A stretch of 64,000 nucleotides of DNA from an uncultured Acidimicrobiaceae bacterium. GTDB lineage: Bacteria > Actinomycetota > Acidimicrobiia > Spongiisociales > UBA5794. The DNA lies in the NCBI GenBank assembly GCA_947259365.1, contig CAMYMC010000017.1, forward strand, positions 1-64,000, in the 5' to 3' direction. Of this stretch, positions 33,412 through 47,761 are shown piece after piece (position 1 is the first letter of the stretch; each line of letters begins with the position of its first letter). Below the pieces are notes generated by a model. It saw only the letters and a program-made list of their open reading frames with translations, did no database searches and was not told where the DNA came from. The position numbers and the translations under genes were made by a program.

Positions 33412-33723
33412 TCAGGAGAAGAGGTCGAGCAGGACGCGCCGCTGCCTGCTCCCCAGACCCCTGATCCTCCGGCTCTCGGAGATTCCGTGCTCCTCCATGA
33501 GGCGCTTCGCCTTGATCTTCCCCAAGCCGGGAAGCGACACGAGGATCGCCGAGATCTTCGTTCCGGCAACGATGTCGTCCGTTTCGGCTCGCTCGAAGAC
33601 GTCGGCGAGCGTCAGGCTTCCCGTCTTGAGCAGCTCCTTGATCTCCGCCCGCGTCCGGCGCGCCTCGGCGGCTTTGGCCAGCGCAGCCCTTCGCTGCTCG
33701 TCGGTCAGCTTCGGCGGGGCCAT
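33412..33723 (-). CDS. mihF: Integration host factor, actinobacterial type
   Basis: The product is 103 aa. It is rich in Lys and Arg at the N-terminus (MAPPKLTDEQRRAALAKAAE) and continues with the characteristic LLKTGSLTLADVFERA and VSLPGLGKIKAKRLMEEHGI, which form the helix-two-turn-helix-like DNA-binding part of mIHF. It bends DNA non-specifically in the nucleoid. ATG 33723 is preceded by a run of AGGAGG repeats, implying strong translation. Placement after pyrF is typical of Actinomycetota and supports the taxonomic assignment. Confidence 0.94.
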   Translation of the reverse strand: MAPPKLTDEQRRAALAKAAEARRTRAEIKELLKTGSLTLADVFERAETDDIVAGTKISAILVSLPGLGKIKAKRLMEEHGISESRRIRGLGSRQRRVLLDLFS

Positions 33724-33796
33724 CCTCCTCCTCCTGATGGACCTGCGGCACTCTATCAACTCCCGACCGTGCCGAGCCCCGCAGGCCGGCGCCGGG

Positions 33797-34492
33797 TCAG
33801 GAACCGATGCCGAGCGACGCGGTGATCTCCGCGGCGGCGGCTGCCGGGTCGGGGGCCGCGGTGATCGGCCGCCCGACGACGAGGTACGTCGCGCCGCGCT
33901 CGATCGCTTCCCGAGGCGCCAGCACTCGCCGCTGGTCGTCCGTCCCCGACCCGAGGGGTCTGATTCCTGGCGTGACGCGGACGAGGTCGGGCGCGACTTC
34001 GATGACGATCCCGATCTCGCGCGGTGAGCACACGACGCCCTCACACCCGGACCTCGACGCGACCCGGGCCATCCGCGAGACGAGCTTTCCCGGCGACGCC
34101 GCGATCCCGACCGCAGCGAGCGACGCGTCGTCGAGGCTCGTCAAGACGGTGACGCCGAGGACCCCGGCTTCTTCACCGGCCTCGCCGAGACCTTCGACGG
34201 CGGCGCGGAGCATGTCCTCTCCTCCCGCCACGTGCGCAGTCACCCACCTCGACCCGAGTCGGCCCAGCCGTCGGGCCGCCCGCCCCACCTGAGTCGGGAT
34301 GTCGTGGAGCTTGGCGTCGGCGAAGACCGGCTTGCCGAGGGCGGCAACGGCCGAGATCGTCGCCGGCCCCGGGCCGTGAAGGAGCCCGAGCCCGATCTTG
34401 AACCCGCCGACGTGATCAACGACGTGTTTGGCCAGCCGGACCGCTTCCTCTGCGGTTCTCGTGTCGAGCGCGACGAGGATCGGGTTCGTCAC
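33797..34492 (-). CDS. pyrF: Orotidine 5'-phosphate decarboxylase
   Basis: The product is 231 aa and performs the last UMP synthesis step. It shows the barrel start LVALD, the first strand Lys (FKIGLGLLHG), the catalytic DxKxxD in FADAKLHDIP and the phosphate loop VTPGIRPLG, then ERGATYLVVGRPIT. GTG 34492 shares GTGA with the pyrD stop. It is the short (class I) type, unlike the longer mycobacterial variant. Confidence 0.95.
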   Translation of the reverse strand: MTNPILVALDTRTAEEAVRLAKHVVDHVGGFKIGLGLLHGPGPATISAVAALGKPVFADAKLHDIPTQVGRAARRLGRLGSRWVTAHVAGGEDMLRAAVEGLGEAGEEAGVLGVTVLTSLDDASLAAVGIAASPGKLVSRMARVASRSGCEGVVCSPREIGIVIEVAPDLVRVTPGIRPLGSGTDDQRRVLAPREAIERGATYLVVGRPITAAPDPAAAAAEITASLGIGS

Positions 34493-35392
34493 CACGGGCG
34501 GGCGCCCCCGGTGAGCTCCGCGACCGCGGTCACGTGGTGACGCCGGCACCACCGCTCGAGTTCACGGCGGATGCGTCGCCCGGCTCTCGGCTCGGCGAAG
34601 TGGACGGTGCCGAGGGCGACGGCGGACGCTCCCGCGAGCAGGTACTCGACGACGTCGGTGCCGTTCGTCACCCCCCCGCAGCCGACGACGGGTAGACCGG
34701 GCAGCGCCCGGGTCACCTCCCAGACGCAACGCATGGCGATCGGCTTGATCGGGACTCCGGAATAGCCGCCGACTCCACCGGAGAGAGCCGGTCGTCTCGT
34801 CTCGACGTCGACGGCGAGCCCGAGCACGGTATTGGTCAGCACGGCCCAGTCTGCCCCGGCGTCGGCGACGGCGGCGGCAACACCCACGATCGAGGACGCA
34901 TTCGGAGAGAGCTTCGCCCCGACCGGGAGCGTGGTGGCCGAACGTACCGCCGACACGACGGCAGCGGCCGAGTCGGGGTCGAGCGCGAACATCTCACCGC
35001 TCTCGAGGTTCGGACACGAGAGATTGACCTCGATGGCGGCGACACCGGCCTGCTCCTGGCCTGCGGCCACGACGGCGAAGTCCTCCGGTGACGTCCCTAC
35101 GGCCGAGCCCCACACCGGTAGGCCGACGGACCCGAGTCGGGGCCCGATGTCACCCGCCCATGCCTCGATCCCGGGGTTCTGGATCCCGATGCCGTTGAGC
35201 ATTCCCGCACCGGCGGGAGCGAGCCGCGGCGGGGGCCGCCCCGGCCACGGATCGGGGCTCACCGACTTGGCGACGGCTGCCCCGTATGCGTCGAGGGAGC
35301 CGACACCGGCGAAATCCACCACCGATCCGACGGTGCCGGAGGCGGCGATGAGCGGGCTGGTGAGCTGCACCGGCCCCAGCGCAACGCTCGTG

Positions 35393-35400
<8 letters not shown>
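34489..35400 (-). CDS. pyrD: Dihydroorotate dehydrogenase, class 1-like
   Basis: The product is 303 aa, an FMN barrel oxidising dihydroorotate to orotate. It has SPLIAASGT, the NGIGIQNPG substrate loop, VNLSCPN with the catalytic Cys of class 1 enzymes, and the FMN phosphate site GCGGVTNG. There is no N-terminal membrane segment, so it is not class 2. Class 1B enzymes normally need the Fe-S/FAD subunit PyrK, whose gene usually sits beside pyrD; here carB overlaps the pyrD start by eight bases and no pyrK is present. Confidence 0.93.
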
Positions 35401-38643
<3,243 letters not shown>

Positions 38644-38644
<1 letters not shown>

Positions 38645-39795
38645 CACGAGCCCCCCATCTCGGCGACGAAGCGATCGAAGAGCCCGGTGGCGTCGTTGGG
38701 GCCCGGCGCGGCCTCTGGGTGGTATTGGACCGAGAAGGCGGGCACGTCCCGGCACACGAGCCCCTCGAGGGTGCCGTCGTTGAGGTTCTGATGGGTCGGC
38801 ACGACGTCCCCGAAGCGGGTCTCGACCCGACCGGGGAGGAGCTCGCGTTCGACGAGCCCGCGCCGCTCCGGTGCCGTGTCGTCGGTCAGCGACCACAGGT
38901 CGACGGCAAATCCGTGGTTCTGGGCGGTGATCGCCACGGTTCCGTCTTCGAGGCGACGCACGGGGTGGTTGCCGCCGTGGTGGCCGAACGCCAGCTTGAA
39001 CGTGCTCGCCCCCAGGGCGAGCCCGATGACCTGATGCCCGAGGCAGACACCGAACACCGGCACCCTCCCCAGCAGGGCTCGCACCGCGGCGACGATCTCC
39101 GTCAACGGCTCGGGGTCACCCGGCCCGTTGGAGAGCAGCACCCCGTCGGGGTCGAGCTCGAGCACTGCAGCGGGCGGGGTTCGCGCCGGAACGACGTGGA
39201 CCTCGCACCCCCGACGCGTCAACGCCCCGAGAAGATCCCGTTTGATCCCCAGGTCGTACGCGACGACTCGGGCGAGGGGGTCGCGCTCTGGTGCGACGAC
39301 GTACGGCTCGTCGGTGGTGACGGTCGATACGATGTCGACTCCATCGATCGGCCGGGCCGCCGCCGCCGTGTCGGTGAGCTCGTCCACGGTGACGCCGACC
39401 CCGACGGCCGCCGGCATCGCCCCCTTGGCACGAATGTGCCGGGTGAGCCGTCTCGTGTCGACCTCGGTGAGGGCGACCACGCCCGCTTCGCGCAGGTAGG
39501 CGGCGAAATCCCCATCGGACCGCCACGATGACGGTTTCCGGCTCATCGCCCGCATCAGGAAGCCGGCGCACGCCGGTCGGGTGGCTTGGGCGTCTTCGGG
39601 ATTCGTGCCGTAGTTGCCGACATGCGGTGTCGTCATGGCGACGATCTGGCCGGCGTACGAGGGGTCTGTGCAGATCTCCTGGTACCCGGACATGGCAGTG
39701 TTGAAGACGACCTCGCCGATCGCGACGCCATCGGCCCCCACCGAGCGCCCGGGGAACACGGTGCCATCGGCGAGGACCACGTGACCCCGGGTCAT
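38644..39795 (-). CDS. carA: Carbamoyl-phosphate synthase small chain
   Basis: The product is 383 aa, a glutamine amidotransferase that feeds ammonia to CarB. The N-terminal domain (about 1-170) is followed by the class I GATase domain with the nucleophile in [14 protein letters not shown] and the catalytic His-Glu in [12 protein letters not shown]. The start ATG 39795 comes 27 bp after the pyrC stop. The catalytic triad is intact. Confidence 0.97.
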
Positions 39796-39822
39796 GTCCG
39801 GAGCCGCGTCATCGTCGCCCCG

Positions 39823-41092
39823 TCATGAAGGGTGAGGGACGATCGTCGCCGAGTGCGTCAACGTTCCCTGCAGCAGCGTGTGCCGGGCCCGACCCCGCAG
39901 CCCCCGCCCGAGGTGGGGCGTGTTGCGCGATCTCGACCGGGCGTGATCGAGGGCGTCCGCCTCCGGATCGAAGACGGTCATCGTCGCCGGCGCTCCCGGC
40001 TCGATCCACCGGCCCTGGCCGGATGCTCCGAGGAGCGCGGCCGGCGCGATGGACAGCCTCTCGTAGAACGCGACCGGCTCGAGCCCGACCTGGGTGTTGA
40101 CGACAGCGCCCGCCCATTCCAGCCCGATGACGCCGTGGGGCGCGTGCTCGAACGGCACGTCCTTCTCGTGGTCGGCGTGGGGGGCATGGTCGGTGGCGAC
40201 CATGTCGATCACGCCGTCGCGCAGCGCGACCACCAGCGCCTCCCGGTCCTCCGGTGAGCGCAGCGGGGGCATCATCTTGAACACCGGGTCGGTGCTTTCC
40301 ACGACACGATGGTCGAAGGCGAGATGGTGCGGCGTGACCTCGGCGGTCACCGGCAGGCCTTCCGCCTTGGCCGCCGCGATGAGGGCGACCGTCTGGGACG
40401 CCGAGACGTGCTGGATGTGGTAGCGGCATCCCGTGAGCCGCACGAGGGCGAGATCGCGGGCGACGACCGTGCTCTCGGCCTCGGCCGGAATCGCCGCCAT
40501 GCCGAGACGGGACGACACATCCCCTTCGTGCATGTGGCCGCCGCGGGCAAGCCCGGCGTCGATGGCGTGCTGAGCGACGATGCCGCCCAGCTGGGCGAGG
40601 TAATCCATCGCCCTCCGCAACAACCCGGCGTCCGCGACGCTATCTCCGTCGTCGGTGAACACGCGTACACCGGCCATCCACAGCTCGTCGAGGTGGGAGA
40701 GCCTCTCCCCCGCCCTTCCGGCGGTCACGCAGCCGGCCGGGATCACCGTGACGAGGCCGACCTCACTGCCGCGATCCGCGACGTAGCGGGCGAGGTGGCC
40801 GGCATCGATCGGCGGGTCGGTGTTCGGCATCGCCAGCACCGCGGTGTATCCGCCGGCGGCAGCCGCCTCCGATCCCGAACCGATGTCCTCCTTCCATTCC
40901 TCACCCGGCTCGCGCAGATGGGTGTGGACATCGACGAAGCCGGGCCCCACCCAGGCGCCGCGACAGTCGAGCACGGTGGCCTCATCGCTCCCGAGACTCT
41001 CGCCGAGGCCGGCGACGATCCCGTCGCGGACGAAGACATCCGCCGTCACCGGGCCGTCGGGGGTGAGGACCAGGCCGCCTTCGAGGATCAGG

Positions 41093-41100
<8 letters not shown>
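39823..41100 (-). CDS. pyrC: Dihydroorotase
   Basis: The product is 425 aa, the long type I dihydroorotase (amidohydrolase fold). Metal ligands are visible in DVHTHLREPG (His59, His61) and ATDHAPH with the catalytic Asp; AMPNTDPPID and HIQHVSASQ are also conserved. The ATG 41100 overlaps the pyrB stop by eight bases. Type I enzymes often associate with PyrB, whose gene is coupled directly upstream. Confidence 0.96.
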
Positions 41101-42702
<1,602 letters not shown>

Positions 42703-43077
42703 TCAGTCCGGGTCTTGTTGCCGCCCCCCCGCGAGGGCACCGAGCACCCCGTTGACGAACCGTCCCGAGCGAGCCGTCGAGTACCTCTTCGCGATCTCGA
42801 CCGCTTCCGAGATCACGACGCCGACGGGGGTCTCCGTGTGTCTCAACTCGTAGAGCGCCAGCCTGATGATGTTGCGGTCGACCACCGGCATGCGCTCGAT
42901 GCGCCACGCCGTCGACGCTGAGGCGATCTCTTCGTCGAGGCTGCTTCGGTGCTCGAGCACGCCGCTGACGAACCGGCGGGCCCGCGCCGAGAGCTCCTCG
43001 AGCTCGGCGGCCGCTCCCATCACGTCGGTGGCGTACAGGGCCTCGAGTGCCTCCACCCTCGCTTCGGTCCTGCTCAC
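42703..43077 (-). CDS. nusB: Transcription antitermination protein NusB
   Basis: The product is 124 aa, all helical. It shows the family start SRTEARVEALEALYATDVMG, the central VVDRNIIRLALYELRH and the C-terminal EAVEIAKRYSTARSGRFVNGVLGAL. It works in rRNA transcription with NusE/S10. GTG 43077 shares GTGA with the efp stop. The efp-nusB pairing followed by pyrR is a common Gram-positive order. Confidence 0.95.
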   Translation of the reverse strand: MSRTEARVEALEALYATDVMGAAAELEELSARARRFVSGVLEHRSSLDEEIASASTAWRIERMPVVDRNIIRLALYELRHTETPVGVVISEAVEIAKRYSTARSGRFVNGVLGALAGGRQQDPD

Positions 43078-43634
43078 GACACGCGGGTGATGTAGTTCCC
43101 GGTTCGAGTGTCGACCTTCACCCGGTCGCCGTTCTCGATGAACAGCGGCGCCTGGATGACGAGCCCCGTCGCCAGCGTGACCGGCTTGGTGGCTCCGGAA
43201 ACCCGGTCACCCTTGACGGCAGGCTCGGCGTACGTCACCTCGAGTTCGACGGATGCCGGCATCTCGACACCGATCGGCGATCCGTGGTGAAGGTGGAGCT
43301 GGACCGACATGCCCTCGATGAGGTACCCGGCGGAGTCGCCGACGAGCTCCGCGGCAACCGACATCTGCTCGTAGGTCTCGAGGTTCATGCACACGAACCC
43401 CATGTCGTCCTTGTAGAGGTACTGGTAGTCGGCGCGGTTGATGACGGCGCGGGGCACGTTCTCGTCGGCGCGGAATGTCCGGTCGAGCACCGCTCCGCTG
43501 TCCAGGCTCTTCAGCTTCATCCGGACGAAGGCCTTGCCTTTCCCCGGTTTCACGTGCTGGTAGTCGACGACCTGGAAGAGCCCGTCGGGAAGATCGAGCG
43601 CCATCCCGGGCTTGACGTCGTTCGTTGAGATCAT
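43074..43634 (-). CDS. efp: Elongation factor P
   Basis: The product is 186 aa with three beta-barrel domains. MISTNDVKPGMAL and the domain I tip VKPGKGKAFVRMKLK carry the Lys that contacts the peptidyl-transferase centre. Domain III ends IENGDRVKVDTRTGNYITRV. EF-P relieves stalling at polyproline. No modification genes (epmA, ymfI) are adjacent. ATG 43634 follows a GGAG-type site; the frame extends upstream without homology. Confidence 0.96.
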   Translation of the reverse strand: MISTNDVKPGMALDLPDGLFQVVDYQHVKPGKGKAFVRMKLKSLDSGAVLDRTFRADENVPRAVINRADYQYLYKDDMGFVCMNLETYEQMSVAAELVGDSAGYLIEGMSVQLHLHHGSPIGVEMPASVELEVTYAEPAVKGDRVSGATKPVTLATGLVIQAPLFIENGDRVKVDTRTGNYITRVS

Positions 43635-43689
43635 CGGGACGGGCTCCTTCGCCGACCTCGGATGTTCCGGCGCCGGGCGGGTCGGGTGC

Positions 43690-44748
43690 TCACGTGATGC
43701 CGACCGCCTCGAGCGCACGCCGTACCGTAGCGTCGTCCACCGCGGTGACCGTCGCCCTCCCCACCGTCTCGAGCAGCGTCATCCGCAGGCCCTCGGCCGA
43801 CCGCTTCTTGTCGAGGGCCATGAACGACCGGACGGTCGATGCCGCGAGGCCGGGGGCAGCCGTCGGCAGCCCGAGCAGCCCGATGAGGTCGCGTTGGCGA
43901 TCGGCGCCGGTGAACCCGGTGACGATCTCGGACGCTCGACCGGCTGCGACCATGCCGATCGCGACCGCATGGCCGTGAGGTAGCGCGGCAGCCATCTCGA
44001 CGCCGTGCCCGACGGTGTGGCCGTAGTTCAGCACCGCCCGCGTGCCCTGCTCTGTGAAGTCGGCAGAGACGACCCCTGCTTTGACCCTGACGGCCCTCGC
44101 CACGACTTCGTCGAGGGGGGCATCGATGCCGTGGGTCTCGTAGAGGGCGACGAGCTCTGGGTCGCCGACGAGGCCCGCCTTCAACGCCTCCGCCGTTCCC
44201 TCGACGATGAGCTCGTCGGGGAGCCCGGCGATCACGCCGGGGTCGATGACGACGCGCACCGGGTGATGGAAGGCACCGACGAGGTTCTTGCCGCCGATGT
44301 TGACACCGGTCTTGCCCCCGATCGCGGCGTCGACGGCGGCGAGCAGCGTGGTGGGGACGTAGACCACGTCGACGCCCCTCAGGTAGGTCGCACCGACGAA
44401 CCCGGCGAGATCGGTCACGGCTCCACCACCGACGCCGACGATGAGATCGTCCCTCGTCAACGCCAGCCCGTTCAGCCACGTGTACGCCTCTTCGGCGGTC
44501 GCCAGCGTCTTGGCGGCGTCGCGATCGGGCACGACCCGGACCTCGGCGGTGAGGCCGGTGTCCCGGACGGCTCTGCCCAGCGACCGGGCGTAGACCGCCG
44601 GACGGCCCGGCTGCGTGAGGACGGCGATCCGCGTCCTGCCGTCGCGGGGCGGCACGACCAGCCCGGCGTCGGGGTCGTCGACCAATCCCTCCTCGATGAG
44701 GATCTCGCACGCCGGTGCGCCGGCCGGCCCTACGAGGATGCGATCCAC
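43690..44748 (-). CDS. aroB: 3-dehydroquinate synthase
   Basis: The product is 352 aa, an NAD- and metal-dependent enzyme of the shikimate pathway. Motifs: GVGGGAVTDLAGFVGATYLRG, VPTTLLAAVDAAIGGKTGVN, the metal site EALKAG, and LNYGHTVGHGVE with the metal His. GTG 44748 overlaps the aroK gene by 19 bases. The order aroC-aroK-aroB-efp-nusB is typical of actinobacteria. Confidence 0.96.
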   Translation of the reverse strand: MDRILVGPAGAPACEILIEEGLVDDPDAGLVVPPRDGRTRIAVLTQPGRPAVYARSLGRAVRDTGLTAEVRVVPDRDAAKTLATAEEAYTWLNGLALTRDDLIVGVGGGAVTDLAGFVGATYLRGVDVVYVPTTLLAAVDAAIGGKTGVNIGGKNLVGAFHHPVRVVIDPGVIAGLPDELIVEGTAEALKAGLVGDPELVALYETHGIDAPLDEVVARAVRVKAGVVSADFTEQGTRAVLNYGHTVGHGVEMAAALPHGHAVAIGMVAAGRASEIVTGFTGADRQRDLIGLLGLPTAAPGLAASTVRSFMALDKKRSAEGLRMTLLETVGRATVTAVDDATVRRALEAVGIT

Positions 44749-45245
44749 AACTCCTCGATCTGCTCGGCCACGTCCTCGATGCTCGCCGACTCGGTCTCCA
44801 CGACGTGGTCGGCTGCGGCGGCGTACAGCGGTGACCGCTCCTCGAGCAGGCGGGCGAGGCGGGACGGCGACGGGTCGTCGCCGAGAAGGGGCCGGGCGGC
44901 ATCGGGCCCGGCCCGTACGGCGAGGATCTCCGGCGAGGCCGTCAACCACACGACGGTTCCGCTCCGGCGCATCGCGGCGACATTGGCGGGGTCGAGCACG
45001 ACGCCGCCGCCGGTGGCGATCACCGCGGCGTCGTCGGCGGCCGCCTTCGCGACGGCAGCCGACTCCATGGTGCGGAACGCGGCCTCACCGCGCTCGCCCC
45101 AGAGCTGGGCGATCGAGCAACCGGTGCGGCGCGAGACCTCGGCGTCCGTGTCGATGAGCCTCACCCCGATCCGGGCGGCGAGCCGGCTGCCGACGGCCGA
45201 CTTTCCGGAGCCCATCATCCCGATCAGCCAGAGATGGTTCGCCAT
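44730..45245 (-). CDS. aroK: Shikimate kinase
   Basis: The product is 171 aa. It has P-loop GMMGSGKSAVG (about 9-19), substrate residues in DTDAEVSRRTG, the GGG motif in ATGGGVVL, and the lid region ARPLLGDD. ATG 45245 lies six bases after the aroC stop. Length and motifs are standard. Confidence 0.96.
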   Translation of the reverse strand: MANHLWLIGMMGSGKSAVGSRLAARIGVRLIDTDAEVSRRTGCSIAQLWGERGEAAFRTMESAAVAKAAADDAAVIATGGGVVLDPANVAAMRRSGTVVWLTASPEILAVRAGPDAARPLLGDDPSPSRLARLLEERSPLYAAAADHVVETESASIEDVAEQIEELWIASS

Positions 45246-45251
45246 CTGCCC

Positions 45252-46403
45252 TCAGAACGACGCGAGGCGCTTGCGGTAGTGCTCGAGCGCCGCCTGCATG
45301 TCCCCGACCGTGTCGCCGCCGAACTTCCGCTGCATCTCCTGCGCGATGACGATCGCAACCATCTGCTCGGCGACGACGCCGGCAGCCGGAACGGCGCAGA
45401 CGTCGCTGCGCTCCCGGAACGCCTTCGTCGCCGTCTTCGTGCCGACGTCGACCGTGTCGAGGGGGCGCATCACCGTCGAGATCGGCTTCATCGCGGCTCG
45501 GACCCGCAGCGGTGCCCCCGACGTCATCCCACCCTCGGTGCCCCCCGAGCGGTTCGTCCGCCGGGTGAAGTCCTCGCCGTCGTGGTAGATCTCGTCGTGG
45601 GCCATCGATCCCGGGCTGCGCGCGGTCCGTAACCCGTCGCCGACCTCGACCGCCTTGATCGCCTGGATCGACATGAGGCCCTCGGCGAGGCGGGCGTCGA
45701 GCTTCCTGTCGAAGTGAACGTGACTGCCGACGCCGGGAGGAAGTCCGTACGCGATGACCTCGACCACGCCGCCGAGGGTGTCCCGGTCGGCCTTCGCGGC
45801 GTCGATGGCGACGATCATCGCCCGCCCGGCGTCCTCGTCGAGGACCCGAACCGGGGACTCGTCGATCCGCTCGCGGTCCTCGGGGGTCGGTACCGATCCC
45901 TCCGGCGCCTCGACGTCGCCGATGGCGACGACGTGGCTGACGATTGCGACGCCGAGCTCGGAGAGGAGGCACTTGGCGAGGTAGCCGGCGACGGTGCGCG
46001 CCGCCGTTTCGCGCGCCGATGCCCGCTCCAGGATGTCGCGGGCGTCGTGGGTGTCGTACTTGAGCATGCCGGCGAGGTCGGCGTGGCCGGGCCTCGGGGT
46101 CGTGACGTCGCGCCGGGTCGGCCCGGGCTCGGGGGACATCTCCTCGTCCCACTTCGGCCATTCGGTGTTCCGGATGACAACGGCGACCGGGCTGCCCAGG
46201 GTCCGGCCGAAGCGGATCCCACCCAGGATCTCGATCTCGTCCTGTTCGAGGCGCATGCGCCCTCCCCGCCCGTGGCCGTGGCGACGGCGGGCGAGCTCCG
46301 CGGCCAGTCCGGCGCCGGAGAAGGAAAGGCCGGCGGGAAGGCCCTCCACGATCGTGACGAGGGCCGGACCGTGTGACTCACCGGCGGTGAGGAATCGCAA
46401 CAT
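45252..46403 (-). CDS. aroC: Chorismate synthase
   Basis: The product is 383 aa. FMNH2-dependent; it makes chorismate from EPSP. Signature regions: MLRFLTAGESHGPALVTIVEG, RRRHGHGRGGRMRLEQDEIEILGG, RPGHADLAGMLKYD, and the RTNRSGGTEGGMTSGAPLRV block. ATG 46403 is the only sensible start. It heads aroC-aroK-aroB, separated from the pilus operon upstream by a strong hairpin. Confidence 0.97.
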   Translation of the reverse strand: MLRFLTAGESHGPALVTIVEGLPAGLSFSGAGLAAELARRRHGHGRGGRMRLEQDEIEILGGIRFGRTLGSPVAVVIRNTEWPKWDEEMSPEPGPTRRDVTTPRPGHADLAGMLKYDTHDARDILERASARETAARTVAGYLAKCLLSELGVAIVSHVVAIGDVEAPEGSVPTPEDRERIDESPVRVLDEDAGRAMIVAIDAAKADRDTLGGVVEVIAYGLPPGVGSHVHFDRKLDARLAEGLMSIQAIKAVEVGDGLRTARSPGSMAHDEIYHDGEDFTRRTNRSGGTEGGMTSGAPLRVRAAMKPISTVMRPLDTVDVGTKTATKAFRERSDVCAVPAAGVVAEQMVAIVIAQEMQRKFGGDTVGDMQAALEHYRKRLASF

Positions 46404-46447
46404 GATGCGATGGTAGGCGAGGGCGGTTTGGCTCAGGCCCCGGACGC

Positions 46448-46478
46448 GGAGAGAGGGCCGGTGACCGGCCCTCTCTCC
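46448..46478 (-). terminator. Hairpin terminator after the pilus operon
   Basis: A perfect 14-bp stem (46448-46461 with 46465-46478) with a 3-nt loop lies between the last pilus gene and aroC. It has no U-run. It may insulate the aro operon from pilus transcription. Confidence 0.6.
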
Positions 46479-46520
46479 CTCGGGGCTCCGCTTGGCGAGC
46501 GGAGATCTCGAGACCTGAAG

Positions 46521-47039
46521 TCATTTCAGGATCTGTTGCCCCACACTGAGCTCGAAGGCGCTATCGCCGAACATGAAGACGCCCTTCGTCTCGCTCAGGC
46601 TGACGACCTTGTACGACCCGGCGAACGTATCGCCGACGCCGACGTCGTAGCTCACTCCGTTCACGGTGACCGTGGCCCGCAGCGTGCCGCCGACGTCGCG
46701 GATCTGTTGCAGGGTGATCGTCGTCCCGGAGGGGGTGAAACCGTTGTCCCCCGTCGCCGGCTCGCCGCCGACGCCGGGGATCCCGGCGAACGGGGAATCC
46801 TCGGTGATGAGCGGGCGGAACGGGTCGCGAGGCTGGGAGAGCTGGAGTGATTCCACCACGCCGATCGGGGACGCCGGCGCCTCCGCCGGGGACGCCGGAG
46901 CCTGAACCACCGGGGACGGGTCCTCGCCGGCTCCGGCCCACAGCAGCCCGGAGCCCACGACGATGAACGTCGCCGCTGCGGCCGTCGCCAGGAGCACGAG
47001 CGCCAGGAGCGTCGTGAGCAGCGGTCTGGCCCGACTCAC
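46521..47039 (-). CDS. PilP-like type IV pilus assembly protein
   Basis: The product is 172 aa. One N-terminal membrane helix (about 8-36) is followed by a Pro/Ala linker (PVVQAPASPAEAPASP) and a small beta-domain containing RDPFRPL, GTTITLQQIRDVGG, TVNGVSYDVGVGD and KGVFMFGDSAFELSVGQQI. This matches PilP-type or GspC-like homology domains in layout. The position at the end of pilM-pilN-pilO supports the call. GTG 47039 shares GTGA with the pilO-like stop. Confidence 0.75.
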   Translation of the reverse strand: MSRARPLLTTLLALVLLATAAAATFIVVGSGLLWAGAGEDPSPVVQAPASPAEAPASPIGVVESLQLSQPRDPFRPLITEDSPFAGIPGVGGEPATGDNGFTPSGTTITLQQIRDVGGTLRATVTVNGVSYDVGVGDTFAGSYKVVSLSETKGVFMFGDSAFELSVGQQILK

Positions 47040-47761
47040 TGGGACTCCTCCTCCTCCGGGGGCGGCTCGGTCGTCGTCGGGACCTCGAGCGCTGGTACCG
47101 CGACCGGGGTGCGAGTGAACAGGGTGGCGGTGAGGTTGACGGCGAGGAGACCCGGCTCGGGACGGAGGCGTTCCTCGAGCAGCGTCGTGGTCGTCGTCGA
47201 TGACGTCGTCGACGACGTCGTGGCGCCCGGCGCGAGCGTCGTCGTGGTCGTGGTAGTTGTCGTCTCTTCGGGGATCGCGATGGGATTGAGCGACAGCGTG
47301 TCGACCCGCACGAGTCGCTCCATGTCCTCGAGCCCGTAGAGGAGTCCCAGGATCTCGAAGAACTGGCCCTCGACCGAGACGTTGACGTCGATCTCGAAGA
47401 GGCCGTCGAGCACGCCCTCCGCGGTCGTCGCCGCCGGCGGGTTGGCGGTGATCGCGATGAGGTCGACGCCGGTTCGCTCGGCGAGGAACGTCAGGTCTTC
47501 CAGGAAGGCGTCGAACTGCGGCTCCGTGGGGATGCTCGTCTCCATGTCGCCGATGGCGACCGTGTACGTGAGCTCCTGGTCCGCGATCGCGTTGAGCTGC
47601 GCTATCCGTGTCCGGAGGAGGCTCTGTTGCTGCTCGGCATCGAAGAGCCGGTCCTCCGCAGTATCGATGGCGCTGTTGCGGGGACCGATGATGAACAGCC
47701 ACCACACGGCCGTCACCAGCACGAACCCGAGGATGCCGAGGAGGACTCCGGGTCGCCTCAT
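47036..47761 (-). CDS. PilO-like type IV pilus inner-membrane protein
   Basis: The product is 241 aa. N-terminal helix (about 5-28), a coiled coil (about 30-65) and a ferredoxin-like domain with FDAFLEDLTFLAERTGVDLIA and SVEGQFFEILGLLYGLEDMERLVRV fit PilO. A 30-residue Thr/Ser tract (TTTTTTTTT, then TTSSTTSSTTTTT) splits the C-terminal part (about 168-197), which is unusual and may be an exposed, possibly O-glycosylated loop. ATG 47761 shares ATGA with the pilN-like stop. Confidence 0.82.
   Translation of the reverse strand: MRRPGVLLGILGFVLVTAVWWLFIIGPRNSAIDTAEDRLFDAEQQQSLLRTRIAQLNAIADQELTYTVAIGDMETSIPTEPQFDAFLEDLTFLAERTGVDLIAITANPPAATTAEGVLDGLFEIDVNVSVEGQFFEILGLLYGLEDMERLVRVDTLSLNPIAIPEETTTTTTTTTLAPGATTSSTTSSTTTTTLLEERLRPEPGLLAVNLTATLFTRTPVAVPALEVPTTTEPPPEEEESQ

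Noticed and set aside
47160-47265. Repeated GTCGTC pattern resembling a short tandem array or CRISPR
   Set aside because: It is the Thr/Ser codon tract of the PilO-like gene; no spacers or constant repeat unit.
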